A stretch of 14,516 nt of DNA from Eubacteriales bacterium. Lineage in GTDB: Bacteria > Bacillota_A > Clostridia > Christensenellales > Aristaeellaceae. Under the pieces are notes generated by a model. It did not search any database, was not told the DNA's origin, and saw nothing but the letters and a program-made list of their open reading frames with translations. Each line of letters begins with the position of its first letter. Within the stretch, counting starts at the first letter, position 1. The stretch spans positions 1-14,516 of the forward strand of contig JAUMYC010000040.1 in the NCBI GenBank assembly GCA_030528845.1, given 5' to 3'. Positions 1-5,722 of the stretch are shown here, in pieces. The position numbers were made by a program, and so were the translations under genes.

Positions 1-744
1 GAAACGCCCGAGGGCGACACCCCGGTGGGCACGGTCATCGGGCAATATCCCGGCGAGGGCGAGCGCATGGACAAAGACGGCCGGCTCACGCTCTATGTGA
101 GCACGGGCGCGCATTCTTCCTATGTGCCCACGCTCACGGGGATGGAGATCCACGAGGCGCAGCAGAAGCTGGCCGAATACGGCCTAAGGGAGGGCGCGGT
201 GGAATATGTGCTCTCGCTGGAGGAGCCCGGCACGGTGCTCGGGCAGGCGCCGGAAGCGGGCGGCTATGTCTCCGAGGGCAGCGAGATCGCGCTGGTCGTG
301 AGCGGCCAGAGCGCCGCCATGCCGGACTGCGAGGGGGAGACCCTCGAAAACGCGCGCGTGCTGCTGGAGCTCAACGGCTTTGAGGTGGGCGAGATCACAG
401 ACGTCATCGGCTCCGTCGCGCCGGACACGGTCGTCAGCCAGTCTGTCTCCGCCGGGAGGCAGACGCTCTCCGGCGAAAAGGTCAATCTGACTGTGTGCAG
501 GCTCGATCCGAACACGGCATGGCGCTGCAACGTGCGCGTCCGGCTGGAAGTGACGACGGAGCAGTCCGAAGTGCGCATGACGCTGCAGGACGCCGACGGC
601 GAACGCACGGTCTACCGCGAGCAGACGCCGCAAGGCGAGCATACGCTCGATCTGACCTTGCTCAGCCGCGAACAGGGCACGCACATGCTCAGCGTGTTTA
701 TCGGCGGCGAGCTGATCATGCAAAAGGAACTGGAATTCAGATGA
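1..744 (+). CDS. prkC: PASTA-domain Ser/Thr protein kinase (PrkC/Stk type), C-terminal extracellular part, 5' truncated
   Basis: The reading frame is open from base 1, so the gene starts before the window and only about 247 C-terminal residues are present. What is seen is a series of PASTA-like units. The end of one finishes at about residue 38 (LTLYVSTG). A full second unit begins YVPTLTGMEIHEAQ and ends IALVVSG, and a third ends VNLTVC. An Ig-like, beta-rich tail of about 80 residues ends at the TGA. In the family, PASTA units lie outside the cell and sense muropeptides or lipid II, while the kinase domain is cytoplasmic. The kinase domain and membrane helix are not in the window, so kinase identity rests on the PASTA repeats and on rsgA and rpe directly downstream, as in Bacillus. 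A PASTA-bearing penicillin-binding protein is the alternative, less likely with these neighbours. Confidence 0.85.
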   Translation, partial: ETPEGDTPVGTVIGQYPGEGERMDKDGRLTLYVSTGAHSSYVPTLTGMEIHEAQQKLAEYGLREGAVEYVLSLEEPGTVLGQAPEAGGYVSEGSEIALVVSGQSAAMPDCEGETLENARVLLELNGFEVGEITDVIGSVAPDTVVSQSVSAGRQTLSGEKVNLTVCRLDPNTAWRCNVRVRLEVTTEQSEVRMTLQDADGERTVYREQTPQGEHTLDLTLLSREQGTHMLSVFIGGELIMQKELEFR

Positions 745-769
745 TTCGCAGCATATGGAGGCAGAGAAG

Positions 770-1645
770 TTGCAGGGAAGGGTATTAAGCGGCGTCGGCG
801 GCCTGTACAGCGTGTATGCGCAGGGAGAGATCTTCCTGCTGCGCGCGCAGAGCAAGCTGCGCCATAAAAAGCTCAAGCCGCTGGTGGGAGATATCGTGCA
901 GTTCACCCCCGGCAAGGGCGAAGAGGACGGCTGGCTGGAGGCGATCGAGCCGCGCAGAAACGAGCTCATCCGCCCGGCGGTCGCCAATATCGACAAGCTC
1001 TGCGCGGTGTTTTCGGCCTCGGTGCCGCAGGCCGATCTGCTCCTTGCAGACAGGCTGCTCATCTTCGCGCGTATGCGCTCCATCGAGCCCGTGCTCGTCG
1101 TCAACAAGTCGGACACGGACGCGGACGGCGCGCAGAGGATCATCCGCCAATATGCGCAGGCGCAGGCGCGCTGCTTTGCCGTCTCCGCGCATACGGGCGA
1201 GGGAGTGGACGAGCTGCGGGGCTATCTCGCCGGCTCCATCCACGCCTTCGGGGGCCAGTCCGGCGTGGGCAAGAGCTCGCTCATGAACGCGCTGTACGGC
1301 TTTTCGCAGGAGGTCGGCGATATCTCCGAGCGCATCGAGCGCGGGAAGAATACGACGCGCTCCTGCGAACTCAAGCCCGTTCCGGGCGGGGGCATGGCGC
1401 TGGACACGCCCGGCTTCAGCCTGCTCGATCTGCCCCTGATGGATCCAGACGAGCTGCGCGGCTATTACCCGGAATACGCCCCGTATGAAAACAAATGCCG
1501 CTTTATCGGCTGCGTGCATCTCTACGAGCCGGACTGCCCCGTGCGCGACGCCGTCGCCCGTGGGGAGATCGATCCGCTCCGTCACGAGAGATACCAGAGG
1601 CTGTATGAAGATATGAAGATACGTTGGAGGGAACGCTATGATTAA
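770..1645 (+). CDS. rsgA: Ribosome small subunit-dependent GTPase A
   Basis: RsgA is a circularly permuted GTPase that helps late 30S subunit assembly. The protein shows an N-terminal OB-fold region, then the GTPase motifs in permuted order: G4 NKSD (residues 112-115), the G1 P-loop GGQSGVGKSS (161-170), a switch-like GKNTTR, and G3 DTPG (212-215). A C-terminal zinc knuckle has the spacing C-x4-C-x-H-x5-C (residues 243-256). I chose the TTG at 770 because GGAGG (757-761) lies 8 nt before it and the product begins MQGRVLSG, like other family members. An in-frame ATG at 755 would add five residues but has no ribosome binding site, and the SD itself would lie inside the coding region. The 291 residues match the usual length. 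The gene lies 25 nt after the kinase gene and overlaps rpe by 8 nt, implying one operon with translational coupling. Confidence 0.95.
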   Translation: MQGRVLSGVGGLYSVYAQGEIFLLRAQSKLRHKKLKPLVGDIVQFTPGKGEEDGWLEAIEPRRNELIRPAVANIDKLCAVFSASVPQADLLLADRLLIFARMRSIEPVLVVNKSDTDADGAQRIIRQYAQAQARCFAVSAHTGEGVDELRGYLAGSIHAFGGQSGVGKSSLMNALYGFSQEVGDISERIERGKNTTRSCELKPVPGGGMALDTPGFSLLDLPLMDPDELRGYYPEYAPYENKCRFIGCVHLYEPDCPVRDAVARGEIDPLRHERYQRLYEDMKIRWRERYD

Positions 1646-2294
1646 GGTTGCACCGTCTCTGCTGGCTGCGGATATGCTCCGCATCGGAGAAGAGATCGCC
1701 ACGGTCAGGGAAAGTGGGGCGGAGTGGCTTCATTTTGATGTGATGGACGGGCGCTTTGTGCCCAATATCAGCTTTGGGCCGGACATCCTCAAGGCCTGCG
1801 CGGGCACGGGCATCTTCTGCGATGCGCATCTGATGATCGCCGACGCAGACAGCTACATCGAACAGTTTGCCGCCGTGGGCGCCAATTCCATCTCCGTGCA
1901 TGCGGAAGCCTGTCTCTATCTGGATACCACGCTCAGGAAGATCCGCGAGCAGGGCTGCATGGCCGGCGTGGTGCTCAACCCGGGCACGGATCCTTCCTGC
2001 CTGGAATATGTGCTGGAGCTGGTGGACATGGTCGTGGTCATGATGGTGCGTCCCGGCTTTGGCGGGCAGAAGCTCAACCCGCTGTGCATCGACAAGATCT
2101 CCGTGATCCGCCGCATGCTCGATTCCATCGGCAGCAAGGCGCTCATCGAGGTGGACGGCGGCGTCACGCTGGAGAACGCGCATAGGTGCATCGAATCCGG
2201 CGCAGACGTGCTGGTCACGGGCACGTCCTTCTTCGCCGCGCAGGACAGGACCGCCTTCGTGCGCACGCTCAAGGAACTCAGCGCGAACGGCTGA
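1638..2294 (+). CDS. rpe: Ribulose-phosphate 3-epimerase
   Basis: Rpe interconverts D-ribulose 5-phosphate and D-xylulose 5-phosphate in the pentose phosphate pathway and is a cytosolic TIM barrel. The 218 residues are a full-length family member. Expected active-site positions are visible: S7 in APSLLAAD, H32, D34 and M36 in LHFDVMDG, H64 in CDAHLM, the phosphate-binding PGFGGQ (139-144), and D173 in EVDGGV. The second phosphate loop is VTGTSFF. An SD, GGAGG, lies just ahead of the ATG inside the end of rsgA, and the two genes overlap by 8 nt. The residue before PGFGGQ is Arg (MMVRPGFGGQ), where I would expect Asn in most relatives. All catalytic residues are kept, so activity is expected. 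Confidence 0.96.
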   Translation: MIKVAPSLLAADMLRIGEEIATVRESGAEWLHFDVMDGRFVPNISFGPDILKACAGTGIFCDAHLMIADADSYIEQFAAVGANSISVHAEACLYLDTTLRKIREQGCMAGVVLNPGTDPSCLEYVLELVDMVVVMMVRPGFGGQKLNPLCIDKISVIRRMLDSIGSKALIEVDGGVTLENAHRCIESGADVLVTGTSFFAAQDRTAFVRTLKELSANG

Positions 2295-2315
2295 TTGAAG
2301 CGACGATAAAAAGCT

Positions 2316-2342
2316 ACAGAGACAGTGATTTGCTGTCTCTGT
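2316..2342 (+). terminator. Hairpin after rpe
   Basis: A perfect 10-bp stem (2316-2325 pairs with 2333-2342) with a 7-nt loop lies 21 nt after the rpe stop. The U-rich tail (TTCTTAT) is weak, so this is a probable intrinsic terminator or 3'-end stabiliser of the kinase-rsgA-rpe operon. Confidence 0.65.
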
Positions 2343-2370
2343 TCTTATGTGGAATAGATCGGTAAACAGC

Positions 2371-2475
2371 AAAGCCTCCCCTGTGCAAGGGGAGGTGCCC
2401 CGTGGAGGCGGAGGGGTTGACAATCCCTCAGTCAGCTTCGCTGACAGCTCCCTTTGCACAAGGGAGCCTTTTTTT
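2371..2475. repeat. MITE-like palindromic repeat, copy 1 (complete)
   Basis: A roughly 105-bp element has imperfect terminal inverted repeats of about 24 bp. The left end begins AAAGCCTCCCCTGTGC; the right end, read as reverse complement, begins AAAGGCTCCCTTGTGC. The inside contains a TTGACA-like string and a small hairpin GTCAG-CTTCG-CTGAC (2431-2445), and the right end runs into seven T residues. No open frame in it looks genuine. From memory, similar palindromic GCCTCCCCTGTG elements are scattered through genomes of gut Clostridia. It could act as a non-autonomous mobile element or as a terminator or RNA-processing hairpin. Confidence 0.8.
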
Positions 2476-2545
2476 AGGAAAGCTGTTGGCATAGAGCAAA
2501 CTTCAATGTCTGGTGCAGTGCGTGTTATGCGGTTTGCATCGTACC

Positions 2546-2613
2546 AAAGCCTCCCCTGTGTAAGGGGAGGTGCCCCGCAGGGGCGGAGGGGTTGACAATC
2601 CCTCGGCCAGCTC
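2546..2613. repeat. MITE-like palindromic repeat, copy 2 (truncated)
   Basis: The first 59 bases repeat copy 1 almost exactly (AAAGCCTCCCCTGTGTAAGG through GAGGGGTTGACAATCCCTC, with a few substitutions). Similarity then fades near 2605-2613, and the right terminal inverted repeat is absent. The copy is in the same orientation as copy 1, about 70 bp downstream. I see nothing recognisable in the spacer (2476-2545) or between this repeat and the next ribosome binding site (2614-2690), so this covers the contents of the 2295-2706 stretch. Confidence 0.75.
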
Positions 2614-2706
2614 GAGCCTCACATCCGGCGGTGAACGAGCGCAAGGAGGCGCGCCGCGGCACCGCCCGGGCGCATGGCGCATATGCTGCAGGGGGAGGTG
2701 TTGCGT

Positions 2707-2865
2707 GTGCGCGGATGTATCGGGAAGAGGGGAGCGGGCGGGCTGCTGCTCATCGCCGCCGGTGCGCTCCTGCTCGCGTTTTCGCTGCCGGTGAAATTCT
2801 GGGTGGGGCTGCTGGGCTGCGCGCTGATCTTTGCGGGCTTTGTGCTGCTGCGGCTGGACCGCTGA
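2707..2865 (+). CDS. Small two-helix membrane protein, unknown function
   Basis: A 52-residue protein with a short basic N-terminus (RGCIGKR) followed by two hydrophobic segments, about residues 11-27 and 30-46, separated by a short turn at PVKF, and a charged end (RLDR). The chosen GTG at 2707 is preceded by GGGAGG (2693-2698) at 8-nt spacing. An in-frame ATG at 2674 would add 11 residues but has no SD. It sits where Bacillus carries thiN/spoVM, between rpe and rpmB, but it does not resemble SpoVM (a 26-residue amphipathic helix) or ThiN. Short glycine- and leucine-rich proteins like this are common in Clostridia; I cannot assign a function. Coding status is supported by the SD and the terminator 43 nt downstream. 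Confidence 0.65.
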   Translation: MRGCIGKRGAGGLLLIAAGALLLAFSLPVKFWVGLLGCALIFAGFVLLRLDR

Positions 2866-2906
2866 GGGAGCACGGCGGCCTGCGCAAAGGAAAAAGGGCA
2901 TAAAAA

Positions 2907-2940
2907 AGCCGGCAGAACGAATTCTGCCGGTTCTTTTATT
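2907..2940. terminator. Bidirectional intrinsic terminator between the small membrane protein gene and rpmB
   Basis: A perfect 9-bp GC-rich stem (2909-2917 with 2922-2930) closes a CGAA tetraloop. It is followed by TTCTTTTATT on the plus strand and by TTTTTTAT on the minus strand. It therefore can end transcription of both converging genes. Confidence 0.9.
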
Positions 2941-2998
2941 CGGATTCGAATTTCGTTGCAGCGAGCCGCAACCTGGGGAATAGGGCCAAAGCGCGTTA

Positions 2999-3190
2999 TC
3001 AGATGGCGCGCTCGACTTTGCCGCTCCGCAGGCAACGGGTGCAAACGGACATGCGCTTGGGCGTGCCGTTGACGATCACGCGAACGTTCTGGACATTGGG
3101 AGCCCAAATACGCCTGGTCTTGTTGTTAGCATGGCTGACGTTGTTGCCGGACATGACGCCCTTATTGCACACCTCACAGAACTTGCCCAT
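2999..3190 (-). CDS. rpmB: 50S ribosomal protein L28
   Basis: L28 is a small basic protein of the large ribosomal subunit. The 63 residues are full length. The sequence begins [11 protein letters not shown], contains [14 protein letters not shown], and ends [14 protein letters not shown]. Two CxxC pairs (C5/C8 and C50/C53) form the zinc ribbon of the C+ paralogue. The start is certain: a perfect AAGGAGGT (3198-3205 on the complement) lies 7 nt upstream. The gene has its own promoter and converges on the small membrane protein gene. Its position next to the kinase-rsgA-rpe cluster matches known Firmicutes gene order. Confidence 0.98.
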   Translation of the reverse strand: MGKFCEVCNKGVMSGNNVSHANNKTRRIWAPNVQNVRVIVNGTPKRMSVCTRCLRSGKVERAI

Positions 3191-3234
3191 ACCTTACACC
3201 TCCTTCGGTCAAAGCTGATATCACAGCAGAAGAT

Positions 3235-3263
3235 ATTATAACACCCTCCCACCCTTTTTACAA
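3235..3263 (-). promoter_or_regulatory. Sigma-A promoter of rpmB
   Basis: Read on the minus strand, TTGTAA (3258-3263) and TATAAT (3235-3240) are separated by exactly 17 bp, leaving a short leader before the rpmB ribosome binding site. This is a near-consensus vegetative promoter, as expected for a ribosomal protein gene. Confidence 0.85.
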
Positions 3264-3400
3264 GCCCCTCTATCGTTAAATCCTTTGCATTTGCCGCCGT
3301 GCCGTATGTTTTTTTCGAGCGAAGTTTATGAAGCAAATATGGCGCGCGGGGCGCAGGGCGCACAATTTGCGCACGCCGGGTGAAAAAGAGGAAAAGAGCG

Positions 3401-3429
3401 TTGACAGAAGTGCTGTTCAAGGATACAAT
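3401..3429 (+). promoter_or_regulatory. Sigma-A promoter of the zinc-ribbon/ASCH operon
   Basis: A perfect -35 TTGACA (3401-3406), a 17-bp spacer and a -10 TACAAT (3424-3429) lie about 35 nt before the start codon at 3464. This is one of the strongest promoters visible in the window. Confidence 0.88.
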
Positions 3430-3463
3430 CGACTGCAGCGGAAACAGGAAAGGATGAAACACG

Positions 3464-3880
3464 ATGTCTTTCTGGGATAAATTCAAGTACAATTTCATTC
3501 GCTTCATGCAGGGGCGCTACGGCGGCGCAGACAAGCTCAACCGCGTGCTGCTCTACGGCGCGATCGCCATCATGCTGCTCAATATGTTCTTCGGCATCCC
3601 GCTGGTCAACCTGCTGGTCTGGGTGATGTACGGCTATGCGATCTTCCGCATGTTCAGCCGCAATATGTCCGCGCGCTATCGCGAGAACGAGAAATTCGAG
3701 CAGCTCTGGAACAAGCTGCGCACCGAATGCAAGCAGTTCACCGTGCGCATGAAGAATTCCAAGCAGTATAAATATTTCACCTGCCCCAAGTGCAAAAGCC
3801 GCCTCAAGCTGCCGCGCGGCGTGGGCGAGGTGACCGTCACCTGCGGCAAATGCGGTGAGAAGATCAAAAAGAAGGCCTGA
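3464..3880 (+). CDS. Two-helix membrane protein with C-terminal zinc ribbon
   Basis: A 138-residue protein. A basic N-terminal segment (SFWDKFKYNFIRFMQGRYGG) leads to a hydrophobic hairpin, about residues 27-43 and 46-63. A charged, probably helical linker follows, and then a zinc ribbon with CPKC (107-110) and CGKC (127-130). The basic end KIKKKA suggests the ribbon is cytoplasmic. Proteins with this layout are widespread in Clostridia as uncharacterised proteins; from memory they share the MxGRYGxDxL opening and the RxFSRN turn. The ribbon might bind zinc, nucleic acid or a protein partner. The SD AGGAAAGGA (3446-3454) is 9 nt before the ATG, and a consensus promoter lies upstream. The ASCH gene starts only 4 nt after the stop, so the two are probably cotranscribed. 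Confidence 0.88.
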   Translation: MSFWDKFKYNFIRFMQGRYGGADKLNRVLLYGAIAIMLLNMFFGIPLVNLLVWVMYGYAIFRMFSRNMSARYRENEKFEQLWNKLRTECKQFTVRMKNSKQYKYFTCPKCKSRLKLPRGVGEVTVTCGKCGEKIKKKA

Positions 3881-3884
3881 TTGT

Positions 3885-4292
3885 TTGAAAGCACTCTCTT
3901 TGAAGGAACCGTGGGCGAGCCTTGTTGCGCAGGGAATCAAGAAGATGGAGACGCGCAGCTGGCGGACGAATTACCGCGGCGAACTTTTGATCCATGCTTC
4001 GCTTTCACCTGTCGGCAAAACGGAGAGGGAACGCGCGCTCTCTGAACTGCTGAACGCGCCGTGCAGACAGGGTTTTATCCTGTGCCGGTGCAGACTGGCT
4101 GATTGCGTGCTGATCGACGAGGAGTTTGCCGCGCACCTGCGCGAGGAAAGCCCGATCGAATATCTTTGCGGAGATTATTCACCGGGGAGATATGCATGGA
4201 TACTGGAAGATGTGCGCCCGGTTTTGCCGGTGCGGGCTAAGGGGAGACTTGGTCTTTGGGAATGTGAACAGAGCATCCCGGAAGCGGAGTAG
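3885..4292 (+). CDS. ASCH-domain protein
   Basis: A 135-residue single-domain protein of the ASCH superfamily, a beta-barrel fold related to PUA that is thought to bind RNA or modified nucleotides. Family hallmarks are KALSLKEPWASL at the start, GIKKMETRSW (17-26), LLIHAS (34-39) and the closing GRYAWILEDV...GRLGLW. The start is a TTG at 3885, giving MKALSLKEPW as in relatives, with GAAGG (3871-3875) as SD 9 nt upstream. A GTG at 3855 would extend it by ten residues of unlikely sequence inside the previous gene. Some ASCH proteins are reported to be amidohydrolases acting on acetylated cytidine; whether this one is cannot be told here. Its TAG stop lies within the loop of the following terminator. 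Confidence 0.88.
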   Translation: MKALSLKEPWASLVAQGIKKMETRSWRTNYRGELLIHASLSPVGKTERERALSELLNAPCRQGFILCRCRLADCVLIDEEFAAHLREESPIEYLCGDYSPGRYAWILEDVRPVLPVRAKGRLGLWECEQSIPEAE

Positions 4293-4309
4293 CTTTCGGG
4301 ATGCTTTTT
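4273..4309 (+). terminator. Intrinsic terminator overlapping the end of the ASCH gene
   Basis: A 12-bp stem with one G-U pair (4273-4284 with 4293-4304), an 8-nt loop, then TTTTTGATTT. The last codons of the ASCH gene form the 5' arm and its stop codon lies in the loop. Confidence 0.9.
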
Positions 4310-4312
4310 GAT

Positions 4313-4398
4313 TTACCGGATATCTGAGAGGGCTGCATGATGCCTATGTGGATAAGTGAGCCTATTACCGGATCTCGGCGAGGGGATTTCATGATACC
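4313..4398. repeat. Imperfect direct repeat pair, about 33 bp each
   Basis: Unit 1 (4313-4344) and unit 2 (4365-4398) both begin TTACCGGAT, have GAGGG in the middle and end CATGATRCC. They start 52 bp apart, in the gap between the convergent ASCH and sialidase-like genes. I recognise no gene here. Confidence 0.5.
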
Positions 4399-4435
4399 GA
4401 GGAGATCGAGGCAGACATGTCATTGGATCTCCTCG
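4398..4435. repeat. 10-bp perfect inverted repeat spanning the stop of the sialidase-like gene
   Basis: CGAGGAGATC (4398-4407) pairs with GATCTCCTCG (4426-4435) around an 18-nt loop that contains the minus-strand stop codon. No T-run follows on either strand, so it is a doubtful terminator; it may be an RNA 3'-end structure. Confidence 0.45.
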
Positions 4436-5481
4436 AGCGGGATCTTCATCATGCCCAGCCGTGCGAGACAGGCCTTGTCCTCGCTGCCGCCGCGGCAATA
4501 GGCGCACAGCAGCGCGCCGTCCGCCGTGAAGAACATTGCCGGATAGCAAAAGCCGCGGTCTTCGTCGTCCTCCACGACGTTGAGCGGGCCCCATGTGCGC
4601 CCCTCGTCGCAGCTCTTGCGCAGCACGAGGGGAGTGCGCCCCCAGCCTGCGGGCGAATTTTTGCGCCCGTTATAGACGGGCACGGGGTTGTAGGCGGCGT
4701 AGAGCGCGCCGCTTGCCGGATCCTCGGCGATCTCCAAAGGAGAGGTGGGCGAGGTGAAGATGCTCGGCTGGGGCGGCGTGAAGCTGTTCAGGCCGTCGCG
4801 CGAGAAGCATTCGTATTGGCAGCCCGCGCTCGTGCGCGCCCAGAGCCAGATCGTGCCGTCGCTCATCTCCCGGATGCCCGGCTCCTGCATGCCCACGTCG
4901 CCGGGCCGGAGACAGGGGAGCGTCAGGCGCGCGGGCAGGGCGCGGAAGCTGCGGCCGTCGTCCTCGGAGACGAGCAGCAGGCTGACCGAGAGCGGATCGT
5001 AGCCCACGCGCAGGTCGTGTACGCCGCGCGCGGCCGGCACTGCGATGCGCCCGTCGCGCAGCCGCTCGAAGCGGTCGTTGTTAAAGACATAATAGGCCGA
5101 GGCGAAATTGCACTCGCACCGCTGCGCGCAGAAACTCTCGCCGTCGCGCGTCAGGGCGCGGCCGATGGTGGAGCTGCCGTCGTTTTCCTTGATCAGGAAA
5201 TACACGGCCACGGCGCCGTCGTTCAGCCGGATCACGGAAACGCTCATGATGTTGCGCACGCCGAACTCCTGTGCGCTCGCCACCACGCGCGGCTCGGACC
5301 AGCTCTCGCCCTCGTCGCAGGAGCAGACCGCCACGATGTCGCTGGGCATCTCGTCGTGCCAGTTGTCGCCGCTGAAGCGGCTGTAGGCAAAGAGGATGCG
5401 CCCGTCGTCCAGCCGGAGGAAGGAGCCCTCGCTGTTGCGCGCGTTGCCGGGGGTCGGCGCAAGATCCCACACCAGTTTCAT
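4420..5481 (-). CDS. Sialidase-like (BNR/Asp-box) beta-propeller protein, no signal peptide
   Basis: A 353-residue protein of the BNR_2/exo-alpha-sialidase-like group. It opens with the family-typical NSEGSFLRLDDGRILFAYSR (16-35, including a candidate catalytic-triad Arg) and has four Asp-boxes of the S-x-D-x-G-x-x-W/F kind, at residues 54-61, 172-179, 227-234 and 290-297. Together these imply a six-bladed propeller. Family members cleave sialic acid or other glycosides, or only bind sugars. No signal peptide or membrane segment is visible, so it should be cytoplasmic and might act on imported oligosaccharides; the substrate is unknown. No sialic acid uptake or nan catabolic genes lie nearby. 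The SD AAAGGA lies about 11 nt upstream, a rather long spacing. A TATAAT-type -10 lies at 5525-5530. Confidence 0.85.
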   Translation of the reverse strand: MKLVWDLAPTPGNARNSEGSFLRLDDGRILFAYSRFSGDNWHDEMPSDIVAVCSCDEGESWSEPRVVASAQEFGVRNIMSVSVIRLNDGAVAVYFLIKENDGSSTIGRALTRDGESFCAQRCECNFASAYYVFNNDRFERLRDGRIAVPAARGVHDLRVGYDPLSVSLLLVSEDDGRSFRALPARLTLPCLRPGDVGMQEPGIREMSDGTIWLWARTSAGCQYECFSRDGLNSFTPPQPSIFTSPTSPLEIAEDPASGALYAAYNPVPVYNGRKNSPAGWGRTPLVLRKSCDEGRTWGPLNVVEDDEDRGFCYPAMFFTADGALLCAYCRGGSEDKACLARLGMMKIPLEEIQ

Positions 5482-5524
5482 AGTTCGTACCGTCCTTTCT
5501 TTTGCTTGGAAGCCTTATGGAAAG

Positions 5525-5530
5525 ATTATA
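5525..5530 (-). promoter_or_regulatory. Candidate -10 element of the sialidase-like gene
   Basis: TATAAT on the minus strand lies about 44 nt before the start codon and only 4 nt beyond the T-run of the upstream gene's terminator. No good -35 is found at 16-18 bp, where the terminator hairpin lies, so the promoter may be weak or activator-dependent. Confidence 0.5.
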
Positions 5531-5534
5531 GCAC

Positions 5535-5567
5535 AAAAAACCCCTTCCCGTTTGCGGCGGGAGGGGG
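5535..5567 (-). terminator. Intrinsic terminator after the Cys-rich protein gene
   Basis: On the minus strand a 10-bp GC-rich stem with one mismatch (5558-5567 with 5541-5550) and a 7-nt loop is followed by TTTTTTGTG. It lies about 155 nt beyond the stop of the Cys-rich gene. Within that 3' region a further hairpin, CGCCCGC-GCGT-GCGGGCG (5668-5685), can form. Confidence 0.85.
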
Positions 5568-5722
5568 CTGCTGGAGAAAACATATGCAGATGCGCCGGCC
5601 TGCGTTTGTAAAGAGGCTGTTTGAGGCTTTGCCGGCGCTATATCGACCGTTCCGCCGCGGCCGCTGTCGCCCGCGCGTGCGGGCGGGAGGCCCTGTCGGT
5701 CGGGACGGGAACGGGCGCTCCG

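Noticed and set aside
2347..2595. 82-codon frame across the palindromic repeats
   Set aside because: It is made mostly of repeat sequence, with no SD and no recognisable protein features.
2417..2597. TTGACA strings inside both repeat copies as outward promoters
   Set aside because: No -10 element lies at 16-18 bp downstream in either copy.
2371..2613. CRISPR-like or attachment-site repeats
   Set aside because: Only two copies, no regular spacers, no cas or integrase genes; palindromic ends fit a MITE-like element better.
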